Source: Pigmentiphaga kullae
Lineage (GTDB): Bacteria; Pseudomonadota; Gammaproteobacteria; Burkholderiales; Burkholderiaceae_B
DNA: 64,000 nucleotides
Reading direction: 5' to 3'
Assembly: GCF_004216695.1 (NCBI RefSeq)
Contig: NZ_SGXC01000001.1
Coordinates: 1,488,001-1,552,000, forward strand
The position numbers and the translations under genes were made by a program. Within the stretch, counting starts at the first letter, position 1; each line of letters opens with the position of its first letter. Below the pieces are notes generated by a model that worked only from the letters and a program-made list of their open reading frames with translations, was not told the origin of the DNA and did no database searches. This document shows, piece by piece, positions 43,282 to 52,103 of this stretch.

Positions 43282-43819
43282 AGCGTCCCGCCTCGTCGCG
43301 CAGGATGGTCACGATCGCATCGGCGTTGCGCAGCCGGACGATGAGCGGACCCGGAATCCATTCCGACGTGAACACGGGCGGGCCGGGCGGCTCCACCTGC
43401 ACGCTGACCGGACCGTCGGCCCAGCGCCGCGGGCGCAGCAGTTCGTCGCGGCCGAAGGTGTCCAGCGTGGTGGTGGAGGTACCGGCGGCCATGACCGCGC
43501 CCGGCGTCAGCGCGCGCGCCCGCCGGACGAAGCGATAGCCTTGTTCGTCCGCCTGCCAGGTGATGCGGCGGCCGTCGGCCCGGACCTCGCCCTGGGCCAC
43601 CGAGAACAGCTGGGCCAGCCGTTCGGCGTCGTCCCGGAGCAGCTTGCGGCGGTCGGGGAAGGCCCGGATGGTGACGGCCGCGGCGGCGATGCCGACGATC
43701 ACGACCACCACCATCAGTTCGATCAGCGTGAACCCCCGGGCACGCCGGGGGCCTGCGCCGACGCCGCGGGCAGCGGGGCGGAGCCGGGGATCAGAGGTCC
43801 CAGGAACCGACGTCGGCAT
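43268..43819 (-). CDS. gspH: Type II secretion minor pseudopilin GspH
   Basis: Minor pseudopilin of 183 residues. The cleavage site is RRARG^FTLIELMVVVVIVG. The leader is unusually long (about 28 residues from the ATG at 43819) and Pro/Arg-rich; no ATG, GTG or TTG lies nearer to the cleavage site. From this start the gene overlaps the end of gspG by 29 bp. The globular part (YRFVRRARALTPG, VSVQVEPPGPPVFTSEWIPG) is GspH-like. Confidence 0.9.
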   Translation of the reverse strand: MPTSVPGTSDPRLRPAARGVGAGPRRARGFTLIELMVVVVIVGIAAAAVTIRAFPDRRKLLRDDAERLAQLFSVAQGEVRADGRRITWQADEQGYRFVRRARALTPGAVMAAGTSTTTLDTFGRDELLRPRRWADGPVSVQVEPPGPPVFTSEWIPGPLIVRLRNADAIVTILRDEAGRYAVQ

Positions 43820-44234
43820 TGGCGCTTTCGCCGCCGGGCTGGCCGTCGGCACCCAGCGAGAACACGTCGACGTCGGCGCCGTGTACGCCCGGGTTCAGGT
43901 ACTGGTACGGATTGCCCCAGGGATCGGCGGGGAGGCGGTCCAGGTACTGCTTCCAGTTGGCAGGCACCTGGCCGGTCGCGGGCCGTTCGACCAGGGCGCG
44001 CAGGCCTTGTTCGGTCGTCGGGTAGCGGCCATTGTCCAGGCGGTACAGTTTCAGCGCCTGCATGATGCCGGAGATGTCCTGCCGGGCGGCAACGGCCCGG
44101 GCCTGGTCGGGCCGGTCGAGCACCCGCGGCACGACCAGCGCCGCCAGGATGCCCAGGATGACCACGACGACCATGATCTCGATCAGGGTAAAGCCGGCCT
44201 GGCGCCGGGCGCGGATAGAGCGTGACCGTGTCAC
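43791..44234 (-). CDS. gspG: Type II secretion major pseudopilin GspG
   Basis: Major pseudopilin of 147 residues. After the leader the mature protein begins FTLIEIMVVVVILGILAALV. The body has the GspG pattern: DNGRYPTTEQGLRALVERPA and LDRLPADPWGNPYQYLNPG with the calcium-site Asp near the end (GADVDVFSLGADG). GTG at 44234 is preferred because CGGAG lies 8 bp upstream; a GTG at 44267 has no such site. It is first in the gspGHIJKLMNDEF run. A GspO prepilin peptidase is not in the window. Confidence 0.95.
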   Translation of the reverse strand: MTRSRSIRARRQAGFTLIEIMVVVVILGILAALVVPRVLDRPDQARAVAARQDISGIMQALKLYRLDNGRYPTTEQGLRALVERPATGQVPANWKQYLDRLPADPWGNPYQYLNPGVHGADVDVFSLGADGQPGGESANADVGSWDL

Positions 44235-44381
44235 AGCGTAAACTCCGTGTCGTAATTTTCGCGGCACCTATTATCGCTGCTTTAGATGACAATTCATGAT
44301 GCGGGTATCCCTGTCACATTCCTCCCGCAAAATGGACCGTTTTGACCGGCCGCGCCAAGGCGGCCCCTGCCGGAGTCAGTG
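44235..44381. promoter_or_regulatory. Divergent gspG / gspC promoter region
   Basis: The 147-bp gap between the gspG start (minus) and the gspC start (plus) is less GC-rich than its surroundings (GTAATTTTC, CTATTATCGCTG, GATGACAATTCATGATG). It must hold both promoters. No -35/-10 pair with 16-18 bp spacing could be fixed by eye. Confidence 0.5.
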
Positions 44382-44819
44382 ATGCGGGTAATCCCCAGCC
44401 TCCCCCGATCGAGCACCTTCGTCGCGCTGCTGGCGCTCGCGGCGGGCATAGGCGTATGGGGAGCCATCCTGCTCGCGCCTTCTCCCCCGCCGGCCCCGCC
44501 CACAGCGGTCGGCGACGGCGCCCTGCAGACCGACACCGGCCCGGTGGCCGGCTGGTTCGGCACGGGCGCGGGGGCGAAGATCCAGGTGGTCGTGGCCGGC
44601 CTCATCGCCGCCGGACCCAGCGGCTCGGCGGTCCTGGCCATAGACGGCCGCCCCGCCCGCGCCTATGCGGTCGGCACCCAGCTGGCCGAAGGCGTCACGC
44701 TGGCCGAGGTCCTGGGCGGCGGCGTGGTGCTGGACCAGGGCGGCGAACGCGTCGAAGTCCAGGCCACCAAGCTCCCCCCCGTGGACGGCATCCGGACGGT
44801 AGGCTCCGCCCGGCCGTGA
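44382..44819 (+). CDS. gspC: Type II secretion protein GspC, short form without PDZ domain
   Basis: Inner-membrane protein of 145 residues: one membrane segment (STFVALLALAAGIGVWGAILL), a Pro/Ala linker and the HR domain (IQVVVAGLIAAGPSGSAVLA, GRPARAYAVGTQLAEGVTLA, GVVLDQGGERVEVQA) that touches the secretin. It ends soon after the HR domain, where longer GspC proteins carry a PDZ domain. CGGAG lies 6 bp before the ATG; a GTG just before it is also possible. It is transcribed away from the other gsp genes. Confidence 0.9.
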   Translation: MRVIPSLPRSSTFVALLALAAGIGVWGAILLAPSPPPAPPTAVGDGALQTDTGPVAGWFGTGAGAKIQVVVAGLIAAGPSGSAVLAIDGRPARAYAVGTQLAEGVTLAEVLGGGVVLDQGGERVEVQATKLPPVDGIRTVGSARP

Positions 44820-44928
44820 GACGGCCGGAGGGCAAAACGCAAGTTTCCGCCCCGCCTCTCGGCATGCCGCACAGTTGGCAGCCAGCGAGCAACGATGCTA
44901 CGCCCCAAGACAGCGGCACTAGACCCAG

Positions 44929-44979
44929 GATGCGGTGGATCCGGCTCCGCCGGTCCACCCGCATCGCCCCCTGGGGGGC
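44929..44979. other. Two stacked hairpins between convergent gspC and hpd
   Basis: In the 181-bp gap, GATGCGGTGGA (44929-44939) pairs with TCCACCCGCATC (44954-44965) with one bulged base, enclosing CCGG-CTCCG-CCGG. Directly after it GCCCCC and GGGGGC form a second stem with a one- or two-base loop. There is no T-run. It may be a bidirectional RNA-stabilising or terminating structure, or one copy of a dispersed intergenic repeat. Confidence 0.55.
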
Positions 44980-45000
44980 GCGCGTCAGCGCGTAGGGGGG

Positions 45001-46104
<1,104 letters not shown>

Positions 46105-46190
46105 GGCTGTCTCCGCTGTGGCGCCGCGCGCCTCTGATCGAAAGGAATCCCAGACGGAATTGTAGGAAGGATCGCCGGGCGAATAATTCC

Positions 46191-46233
46191 AAAATTGCTC
46201 ATGTAGCCGATGATTTTGAAATAAAATTGCTCA
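46191..46233. promoter_or_regulatory. Direct repeats AAAATTGCTCA upstream of hpd and its Lrp gene
   Basis: AAAATTGCTCA occurs at 46191-46201 and 46223-46233, 32 bp or three helical turns apart, in an AT-rich island between divergent hpd and the Lrp/AsnC gene. Phased repeats like these are typical Lrp-family targets. The second copy ends 24 bp before the regulator ATG, so autoregulation is likely. Confidence 0.58.
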
Positions 46234-46256
46234 AAGTGATTTGTTATTGGTCAATC

Positions 46257-46748
46257 ATGCCTGAAGTCGAATTGGACCGCACGGATAGACGGATTCTGGA
46301 GGAATTGCAGCGCGACGGTCGGCTGACCAATCAGGAACTGGCCGAGCGCGTGGCGCTGTCGCCCAGCCCCTGCCTGCGGCGGGTGCGGCGCCTGGAGGCC
46401 ACCGGCGTGATCCGCCAGTACGTCGCCATCGTCGATGCCGAGAAAGTGGGGCTGGGCCTCCTGGCTTACGTCAGCGTGCGGCTCCAGAAGCACATGGACG
46501 GCGGCCACGCGCCCATCGAGCAATTCGCCCGCGACGTCCTGGGCTGGCCCGAGGTCGTGGCCTGCTATGCGATGACGGGCGACATGGATTACCTGCTGCG
46601 CGTGCAGGTCGTCGACCTGGCGCATTTCTCGCGTTTTTCCATGGATACCCTGATGAAACATCCAGCGGTCGTGGATATGCGCTCCAGCTTCGCGCTCAAG
46701 AAGATCAAGGACGTGCCGCAAGCCATCGGTCCGGCGAATCCGCGCTGA
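46257..46748 (+). CDS. Lrp/AsnC-family regulator (probable hpd regulator)
   Basis: Regulator of 163 residues. The helix-turn-helix reads LDRTDRRILEELQRDGRLTN and SPSPCLRRVRRLEATGVI; the RAM domain follows (PEVVACYAMTGDMDYLLRV). It resembles the protein at 21485 but is a separate gene. The ATG at 46257 is chosen because it matches the usual start just before the helix-turn-helix. Divergence from hpd suggests it answers to tyrosine, phenylalanine or a keto acid. Confidence 0.88.
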   Translation: MPEVELDRTDRRILEELQRDGRLTNQELAERVALSPSPCLRRVRRLEATGVIRQYVAIVDAEKVGLGLLAYVSVRLQKHMDGGHAPIEQFARDVLGWPEVVACYAMTGDMDYLLRVQVVDLAHFSRFSMDTLMKHPAVVDMRSSFALKKIKDVPQAIGPANPR

Positions 46749-46769
46749 AAAGTACGATAGGATGAAAGC

Positions 46770-47558
46770 ATGAGTACCGAGGGCAACCAGTTCAAGCTCG
46801 ACCCCAAGAGCCGGATTTCGCTATATGTGCAGTTGGCGGATGCGCTGCGCAACAAGATCACGGCCGGCGAATGGCCGGTCGGCTACCAGCTTCCCCGCTA
46901 CGAGGTGCTGGCCGAGCAGTACCAGGTCGCGCGCATCACCGTCCGCCAGGCGGTGAATGTGCTGGTCCAGGAAAACGTGCTGGTCTCGAACCGTGGCCGC
47001 GGCACGTTCGTGTGCGAGGTTCCGGGCGCCGCGCCGGGCCATCTGCGCACGCCCATCGCGGGCCTGTCGCCGCGCGCCGGCGGTTTTTCCATCGTCGTGC
47101 ACGAGGTGGTGCACGACGCCGTCCTGCCGCCGGAACTGGTCGCCAGCGGCAACTTCTACGATTCCTATGTGGAAGTGATCAAGACGCACGTGCGGGAAGG
47201 CAAGCCCATCGGTGTCTACAACATGTTCGTGGCCCGCCACCTGTACGAACGCTTCCCCGACGGGGCCGCGGCCTCCGAGCTGCTGCTGCAGCTTGCCCTG
47301 CAGCATGCCGAGGAAGAGATCGATCATTCCTACCAGACCATCAGCATCGAGACGGCCGACATGGTGCTGGCCAGGAAGCTCGACTGTCCCTATGGCGCTC
47401 CGGTGGCCAAGCTGGTCCGCAAGCTGATGACCACGGATTCGCGGGTGCTGACGGCCGGCATTTCCTATTACCCGGGCGATGTGTTCCTGATGGACATCGT
47501 CATTCCCAAGGACGTGCTGGTCGCCCACCGGCCGGCCGCGGTGCTGGCGCCCGGCTAG
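46770..47558 (+). CDS. GntR-family regulator with UTRA domain (HutC subfamily)
   Basis: Regulator of 262 residues. The winged helix shows SLYVQLADALRNKITAGEWP then LAEQYQVARITVRQAVNVL and the wing SNRGRGTFV. The C-terminal UTRA-like effector domain runs from about 95 to 250 (EEEIDHSYQTISIETADMVLA, VAKLVRKLMTTDSRVL). AGGA precedes the ATG. It ends 7 bp from the convergent quinone-oxidoreductase gene, which is the last gene of the CoA operon. HutC-type proteins bind GT-N-TA-N-AC-like palindromes, similar to those in that operon's promoter at 53089. Confidence 0.9.
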   Translation: MSTEGNQFKLDPKSRISLYVQLADALRNKITAGEWPVGYQLPRYEVLAEQYQVARITVRQAVNVLVQENVLVSNRGRGTFVCEVPGAAPGHLRTPIAGLSPRAGGFSIVVHEVVHDAVLPPELVASGNFYDSYVEVIKTHVREGKPIGVYNMFVARHLYERFPDGAAASELLLQLALQHAEEEIDHSYQTISIETADMVLARKLDCPYGAPVAKLVRKLMTTDSRVLTAGISYYPGDVFLMDIVIPKDVLVAHRPAAVLAPG

Positions 47559-47565
47559 CGGCGGT

Positions 47566-48540
47566 TCAGGCGGCGCCCACCTGCAGCAGCAGCTTGCCGC
47601 TGTGGTCGCCCTGTTCCATGTCGCGGTGGGCCTGGCTGGCCTGGGCCAGCGGATAGGTCTGGTGCACCCGGGTCTGGATGCGGCTACCCACCAGCGGCCA
47701 GACGACCTTCTTCAGCGCCTGCGCCACCAGCGCCTTTTTGGCGGCCGGAAGGGGACGCATCATGGCGCCGGTCACGCGAGCCTCCTTCTGCATGACCGCG
47801 CGCAGCGACAAGGACACCGGCGCGGCGCCCGAGGACAGGTGCAGGATGCGGCCGCCATAGGCCAGGGCGGCCAGGTTCTGCTCCATGTGCCGCCCGCCCG
47901 ACATGTCGAGGATCACGTCCACCGGGGTGCCGGCTTCCTGCAACAGCTGGGCGAAGGGCTCGGTCTTGTAGTTGAAGGCCCGGCGCGCCCCCAGGCTCAG
48001 CGCCAGGGCGCACTTTTCGGCGCTGCCGCTGGTGGCGTAGACCGGATGGCCCAGTGCCGACAGCAATTGGACGGCGAACACGCCGACGCCGCTGGTCGCG
48101 CCGTGGATGAGCACCGATTCGCCCACCTGCAGCGCCGCCAGGGAAAAGAAGTTGTACCAGGTGGTGAAGGCCGCTTCGGGCAGGCAGGCGGCCTGCTGCA
48201 GCGTCAGTCCGGCGGGAACCGGCAGCACCTGCTGCCAGTGGGTGGCGACGTACTCGGCATAGCCGCCGCCGTTGACCAGCGCGCATACCTGCATGCCGAC
48301 CTCGAGCCCGCGCGCCAGCGGTCCCACGGCGTGCACCGTGCCGGATACCTCCAGGCCGGGAATGTCGGATTCATGCTCGTTGGGGCCGCGCGAGCGCTGG
48401 CCGCAGTCGTGGCGGTTGACGCCGGCCCATGCAACCTTGACCACCACTTCGTCGGCGGCCGGCTGGGGGATGTCGCACCGGGCGGGAACCAGGACCTCGG
48501 GGCCGCCGGCCCGCGAAATGATGATCGCGTCTTGTTGCAT
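47566..48540 (-). CDS. MDR-family NAD(P)H:quinone oxidoreductase
   Basis: Zinc-free medium-chain oxidoreductase of 324 residues of the PIG3/quinone oxidoreductase group. The N-terminal GroES-like domain has the family AGVNRHDCGQRSRG and GLEVSGTVHAVG; the nucleotide fold carries ESVLIHGATSGVGVFAVQLL. The structural zinc Cys cluster of alcohol dehydrogenases is absent. It is last in the minus-strand CoA operon, 23 bp after the CoA-transferase. It may reduce a quinone, enal or enone formed in the pathway. Confidence 0.9.
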   Translation of the reverse strand: MQQDAIIISRAGGPEVLVPARCDIPQPAADEVVVKVAWAGVNRHDCGQRSRGPNEHESDIPGLEVSGTVHAVGPLARGLEVGMQVCALVNGGGYAEYVATHWQQVLPVPAGLTLQQAACLPEAAFTTWYNFFSLAALQVGESVLIHGATSGVGVFAVQLLSALGHPVYATSGSAEKCALALSLGARRAFNYKTEPFAQLLQEAGTPVDVILDMSGGRHMEQNLAALAYGGRILHLSSGAAPVSLSLRAVMQKEARVTGAMMRPLPAAKKALVAQALKKVVWPLVGSRIQTRVHQTYPLAQASQAHRDMEQGDHSGKLLLQVGAA

Positions 48541-48563
48541 GATGGGATTCTCGTATGGGGGTA

Positions 48564-49763
48564 TCAGGGGGACAGCTCGGCTTGCAGTCTATCAAGTTCG
48601 TCGTCCCCGCATTGCAGCAGGTCCGCCAGGATCTCGCGCGCCTGGGCGCCCAGGCCGGGACTGGGTTGGTAGGGGGGCGGCTCCTGGTCGAGGAACCGCA
48701 GCGGCGTTTCGGGAACGAGGATGCGGCCGTAGGCGGGATGGTCGATGTGGCGCAGGGCGCCGCGCGCATGCAGGTGCGGGTCGTCGACCACGTCCAGCAG
48801 TTCCTGTACCGGCGCGCAGGGTACGGTCTGCGCGCGCAGCCGGGACAGCAGCGCGGCATTGTCCAGGCGCCGGGTAACGGCGCCCAGCGCCTCGTCCAGC
48901 TCGTCCATGTGGCGCGCGCGCGCCTCGCGCGTGGCGTAGCGCGGGTCGGCGGCCAGTTCGTCCAGCCCCAGCGCGGCCACCAGCGCGCGCCAGTGCTTCT
49001 CGTTGGTGGTGATGATGGCGACGTGGCCGTCGGCCGAGGGATAGACGTTGTAGGGCGCCAGCCCCATGCCGCCGTGCCGGTTGCCGGTGCGCTGCGGCCT
49101 GCGGTTGCCGCGGCGCAGGCCGCCCAGGTTGGACGCCAGCGACGGATAGACCGCCTCCATCATCGACACCTCCACGCGCCCGCCCGCGCCGGTGCGCTCG
49201 CGCCGCAGCAAGGCCGTGACGATGGCGCCGTACAGGTGGATGCCGGCCATGAAGTCGCAGACGGCCGGGCCGGCCTTGACCGGGTCGCCGTCCGGCTGGC
49301 CGGTGCTGCTCAGGACGCCCGACATCGCCTGCACCGCGAGGTCCATCGCGGGATAGTCGCGGTAGGGGCCGCTGCTGCCGTAGCCGGAACTCGAGGCGTA
49401 GATGAGCCGGGGGTTGGCCGCCATCAGCGAATCGGCGCCCAGGCCCAGCCGCTCCATGGCGCTGGGCGTGAAGTTCTCGACCAGCACGTCGGCGCGGGCG
49501 GCCAGGCGCCGCAGTACCGCGCGGCCCGTCTCGGTCTTCAGGTCCAGGCACAGCGAACGCTTGTTGGCGTTGAACATGGCGAACGGCACCGTCACCACGT
49601 CGTCGGGCAGCGTTTCGCGTTTGCGCAGGTGTTCGCCGCCGGGCGGCTCGATCTTGACGATGTCCGCGCCGGCCCGCGCCATCAGGAAGGTGGCGTAGGG
49701 GCCGTTGTAGATCTGGGTCAGGTCCAGCACCGTGATGCCGGCCAGGGGCTGCGGAGTACTCAT
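48564..49763 (-). CDS. CaiB/BaiF family III CoA-transferase
   Basis: CoA-transferase of 399 residues that moves CoA between carboxylic acids. The family opening LAGITVLDLTQIYNGPYATFLMA is present; the catalytic Asp is in PAMDLAVQAMSG, at the usual spacing from the N-terminus, and later GRVEVSMMEAVYPSLASNLGG matches. It would activate the pathway's acid without ATP. Its ATG overlaps the stop of the DUF35 gene by 4 bp, showing translational coupling. Confidence 0.92.
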   Translation of the reverse strand: MSTPQPLAGITVLDLTQIYNGPYATFLMARAGADIVKIEPPGGEHLRKRETLPDDVVTVPFAMFNANKRSLCLDLKTETGRAVLRRLAARADVLVENFTPSAMERLGLGADSLMAANPRLIYASSSGYGSSGPYRDYPAMDLAVQAMSGVLSSTGQPDGDPVKAGPAVCDFMAGIHLYGAIVTALLRRERTGAGGRVEVSMMEAVYPSLASNLGGLRRGNRRPQRTGNRHGGMGLAPYNVYPSADGHVAIITTNEKHWRALVAALGLDELAADPRYATREARARHMDELDEALGAVTRRLDNAALLSRLRAQTVPCAPVQELLDVVDDPHLHARGALRHIDHPAYGRILVPETPLRFLDQEPPPYQPSPGLGAQAREILADLLQCGDDELDRLQAELSP

Positions 49764-50170
49764 GAGAGCTTCTCCCGCCCCGCGGGCTCGAAGCGCGCCA
49801 CCGAGTAGTCGTCCTGGGCCTCGATCCGCAGGCGCAGCGGCATGTCGGCGCGCAGGGCCGATTCGTCGCAGAGGATGTTGGAGATCATGCGCGGTCCTTC
49901 GTCCAGTTCCACGATCGCCACGTTGTAGGGCACGCGCGATTCGAAGGCCGGATGGTGGGCGCTGCGATACAGCACCCAACTGACGAGGCGGGCGCCGCCG
50001 GCCGCGGGCACGAAGCGGACGTCGCCGCTCAGGCAGTGCGGGCAATGATCGCGCGCCGGCAGCCAGCGGTGGCCTTGTCCGCATTGCTGGAACAGCAGCG
50101 TGCCGGCCTTCAGGCCATCCCAGAACGGGCGGCTGGTCTCGGTGATGTCGGGCTGGGGAAATTCGGTCAT
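49760..50170 (-). CDS. DUF35 OB-fold, zinc-ribbon protein (thiolase partner)
   Basis: Small protein of 136 residues with an N-terminal zinc ribbon and C-terminal OB fold. The metal site is Cys30 (QQCGQGH) with Cys43 and Cys46 (HCPHC); one of the usual four Cys is missing, and His34 may replace it. The OB part has LVSWVLYRSAHHPAFESRVPY and NVAIVELDEGPRMISN. Such proteins bind SCP2-thiolase-like partners and channel acyl-CoA. Its ATG overlaps the stop of the thiolase-fold gene in ATGA, which supports a complex with that protein. Confidence 0.9.
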   Translation of the reverse strand: MTEFPQPDITETSRPFWDGLKAGTLLFQQCGQGHRWLPARDHCPHCLSGDVRFVPAAGGARLVSWVLYRSAHHPAFESRVPYNVAIVELDEGPRMISNILCDESALRADMPLRLRIEAQDDYSVARFEPAGREKLS

Positions 50171-51297
50171 GGCTGGCTGCCTAGAATGAGCGTGCTGTGG
50201 GTATGCATGGTGCCGCCCTGGTTGCTGACGAGACAGGTATCGGCGCCGGGCACCTGCAGCGCGGCCTGCCCGCGGATCTGCCGCACGGCCTCGATGACCA
50301 GCTGCATGCCCGGCATGCCGGTCTCGGACAGCAGGCCGCCACTGGTGTTCAGGGGCAGGTCGCCGCCGATCTCGATGCGGCCGTCGGCCACGAACCGGCC
50401 CCCCTCGCCCTTCTTGCAGAAACCGTAGTCCTCGAGCGTCATCAGCGCCGTGATGGTGAAGCAGTCGTACAACTGCGCGACGTCGATATCCTTGGGCGCG
50501 AGCCCGGCCATGGCGAAGGCGGTGCGGCCGGAGACGGCCGCCTCGGTCGAGGTGAGCGTGGGCCGCTGCGCCACTTCCCACGAGGTCTGGCCCTGGCCGA
50601 AGCCCAGGATGGGGACGGCGTTCGGCACGCCCAGCGCGCGGGCGCGCGCCGCGCTCATCACGACCACCGCCGCGCCGCCGTCGGACACCAGGCAGCAATC
50701 GTCGCGGCGCAGCGGATCGATCTGCATGGGCGAGGCCATGTAGTCGTCCAGGGAAATGGCGGCGCGCAATTGCGCGCCGGGATTGGCCGCGCCGTGGCGC
50801 CGGCAGGCCTTGGCGATGGCGCCGAGGTCTTCGGGGCGGGTGCCGTGCTCGATCATGTGCCGGCGCTGGATCATGGCGTAGCCAGCGGCGGTGGAGAACC
50901 ATCCGTAGACGGCATCGTCGCCGCGCGGCCGGGCGTAGACGGCGCGATTGCCGGTGCGGGGGTTGTCCGCGTAGCAGACCAGGGCGGCCTCGCACTGGCC
51001 GGCCTCGATCGCCATGACGGCCTGGGAGATCAGCGCGATGTTGGCCGCGCCGCCCTGGTCCCAGGCGCCGCCCAGGCGCGGGCGCAGGCCCATGGCCTCG
51101 GCCAGCTTCTGGCCGTACATGAATTCGCGCGCCGAGGTCGGCACCTTGACGAACAGGGCGTCGATGATGTCCTTGCCGATGTTGGCATCGGCCAGCGCGT
51201 TGCGGCAGGCTTCGACGTTCAGGCTGACGGTCGAGCGGCCGGGCAGTTTGCCGTAGCGGGTATGCCCGATACCGGCAATGACGTACTTTCCTCTCAT
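50167..51297 (-). CDS. Thiolase-fold (SCP2-type) protein lacking thiolase catalytic residues, possible retro-aldolase
   Basis: Protein of 376 residues with the SCP2-thiolase fold (YVIAGIGHTRYGKLPG at the start). The residues that make a thiolase are gone: the nucleophile-Cys loop reads AWDQGGAANIALISQAV, the GHP histidine region reads TSGGLLSETGMPG, and the C-terminal CGGG loop reads VSNQGGTMHTHS. Tyr277 in LYDCFTITALM is kept. This pattern, plus an adjoining DUF35 gene, is that of Ltp2-type aldolases that split beta-hydroxyacyl-CoA by retro-aldol reaction. A pure acyl-CoA carrier role cannot be excluded. Confidence 0.85.
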   Translation of the reverse strand: MRGKYVIAGIGHTRYGKLPGRSTVSLNVEACRNALADANIGKDIIDALFVKVPTSAREFMYGQKLAEAMGLRPRLGGAWDQGGAANIALISQAVMAIEAGQCEAALVCYADNPRTGNRAVYARPRGDDAVYGWFSTAAGYAMIQRRHMIEHGTRPEDLGAIAKACRRHGAANPGAQLRAAISLDDYMASPMQIDPLRRDDCCLVSDGGAAVVVMSAARARALGVPNAVPILGFGQGQTSWEVAQRPTLTSTEAAVSGRTAFAMAGLAPKDIDVAQLYDCFTITALMTLEDYGFCKKGEGGRFVADGRIEIGGDLPLNTSGGLLSETGMPGMQLVIEAVRQIRGQAALQVPGADTCLVSNQGGTMHTHSTLILGSQP

Positions 51298-51313
51298 GGG
51301 GCTTCCTGTGGCG

Positions 51314-52090
51314 TCAGCGTGCGTTGAACCGGGCCGCGCGCTTTTCCTTGAAGGCCTGGCGGCCCTCGGCGGCGTCTTCCGTGGCGGAGAGCATGCGGTT
51401 GTACAACTGCTCCATGCGCAGTCCCACGCTCAGGTCCATGCTGCCGGCGCGCAGCGCGAGTTCCTTGGCGGCCTGCACGGCCAGCGGCGCATTGGCGGCG
51501 ATGCGCTCGGCGATCTTCATCGCCTCGGGCATCAGTTGCGCGGGCTCGACCTGGCGGTTGATCAGGCCCCAGCGCTCGGCAGTGGCGGCGTCGAAGGCGT
51601 CGCCGGTCAGCAGGAACTCCATGGCGATGGCGCGCGGCAGTTGTTCGATCACGCGCTGCGTGCCGCCGTTGGCGGCGATCACGCCGCGCTTCACCTCGGA
51701 CAGGCCGAAGGTGGCGTGGGGCGCGGCCAGGCGGATGTCGGTGGCCAGCAGCAAGGTCATGCCGCCGCCCAGGCAATAGCCGTTGACCGCGGCGATCACC
51801 GGCTTCCACATCTCCAGCCCGCGGTTGAGCAGCATGCCCTGTTGGGTCAGCCAGAACTCCGACAATTGCGGCGGATTACCGATGAAGGTCTTGAGGTCGG
51901 CGCCCGTGCTGAAGGATTTCTCGCCGGCGCCGGTGATGACGATGGCCCGCACGGCGGTGTCGTCGCGCATCTGCGCCCAGGCGTCGGACAGGCCCTGGTA
52001 GTGCTCCGCGTCCATGGCGTTGAGTTTTTCGGGGCGATTGATGGTGATGATGCCGACCCCGCGGTCGGTCTTCTGAGTGTCGATGGACAT
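51314..52090 (-). CDS. Enoyl-CoA hydratase/isomerase (crotonase family)
   Basis: Crotonase-fold enzyme of 258 residues. The oxyanion-hole segments are GEKSFSTGADLKTFIG and AAVNGYCLGGGMTLLLATDI; the catalytic acidic position lies in FGLSEVKRGVIAANGGTQR, where Glu is present. It would hydrate an enoyl-CoA to the beta-hydroxyacyl-CoA that the thiolase-fold protein could then split. It lies 16 bp before the thiolase-fold gene and 13 bp after the Bug gene. Confidence 0.93.
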   Translation of the reverse strand: MSIDTQKTDRGVGIITINRPEKLNAMDAEHYQGLSDAWAQMRDDTAVRAIVITGAGEKSFSTGADLKTFIGNPPQLSEFWLTQQGMLLNRGLEMWKPVIAAVNGYCLGGGMTLLLATDIRLAAPHATFGLSEVKRGVIAANGGTQRVIEQLPRAIAMEFLLTGDAFDAATAERWGLINRQVEPAQLMPEAMKIAERIAANAPLAVQAAKELALRAGSMDLSVGLRMEQLYNRMLSATEDAAEGRQAFKEKRAARFNAR

Positions 52091-52103
52091 GGATGCTCCG
52101 GGG

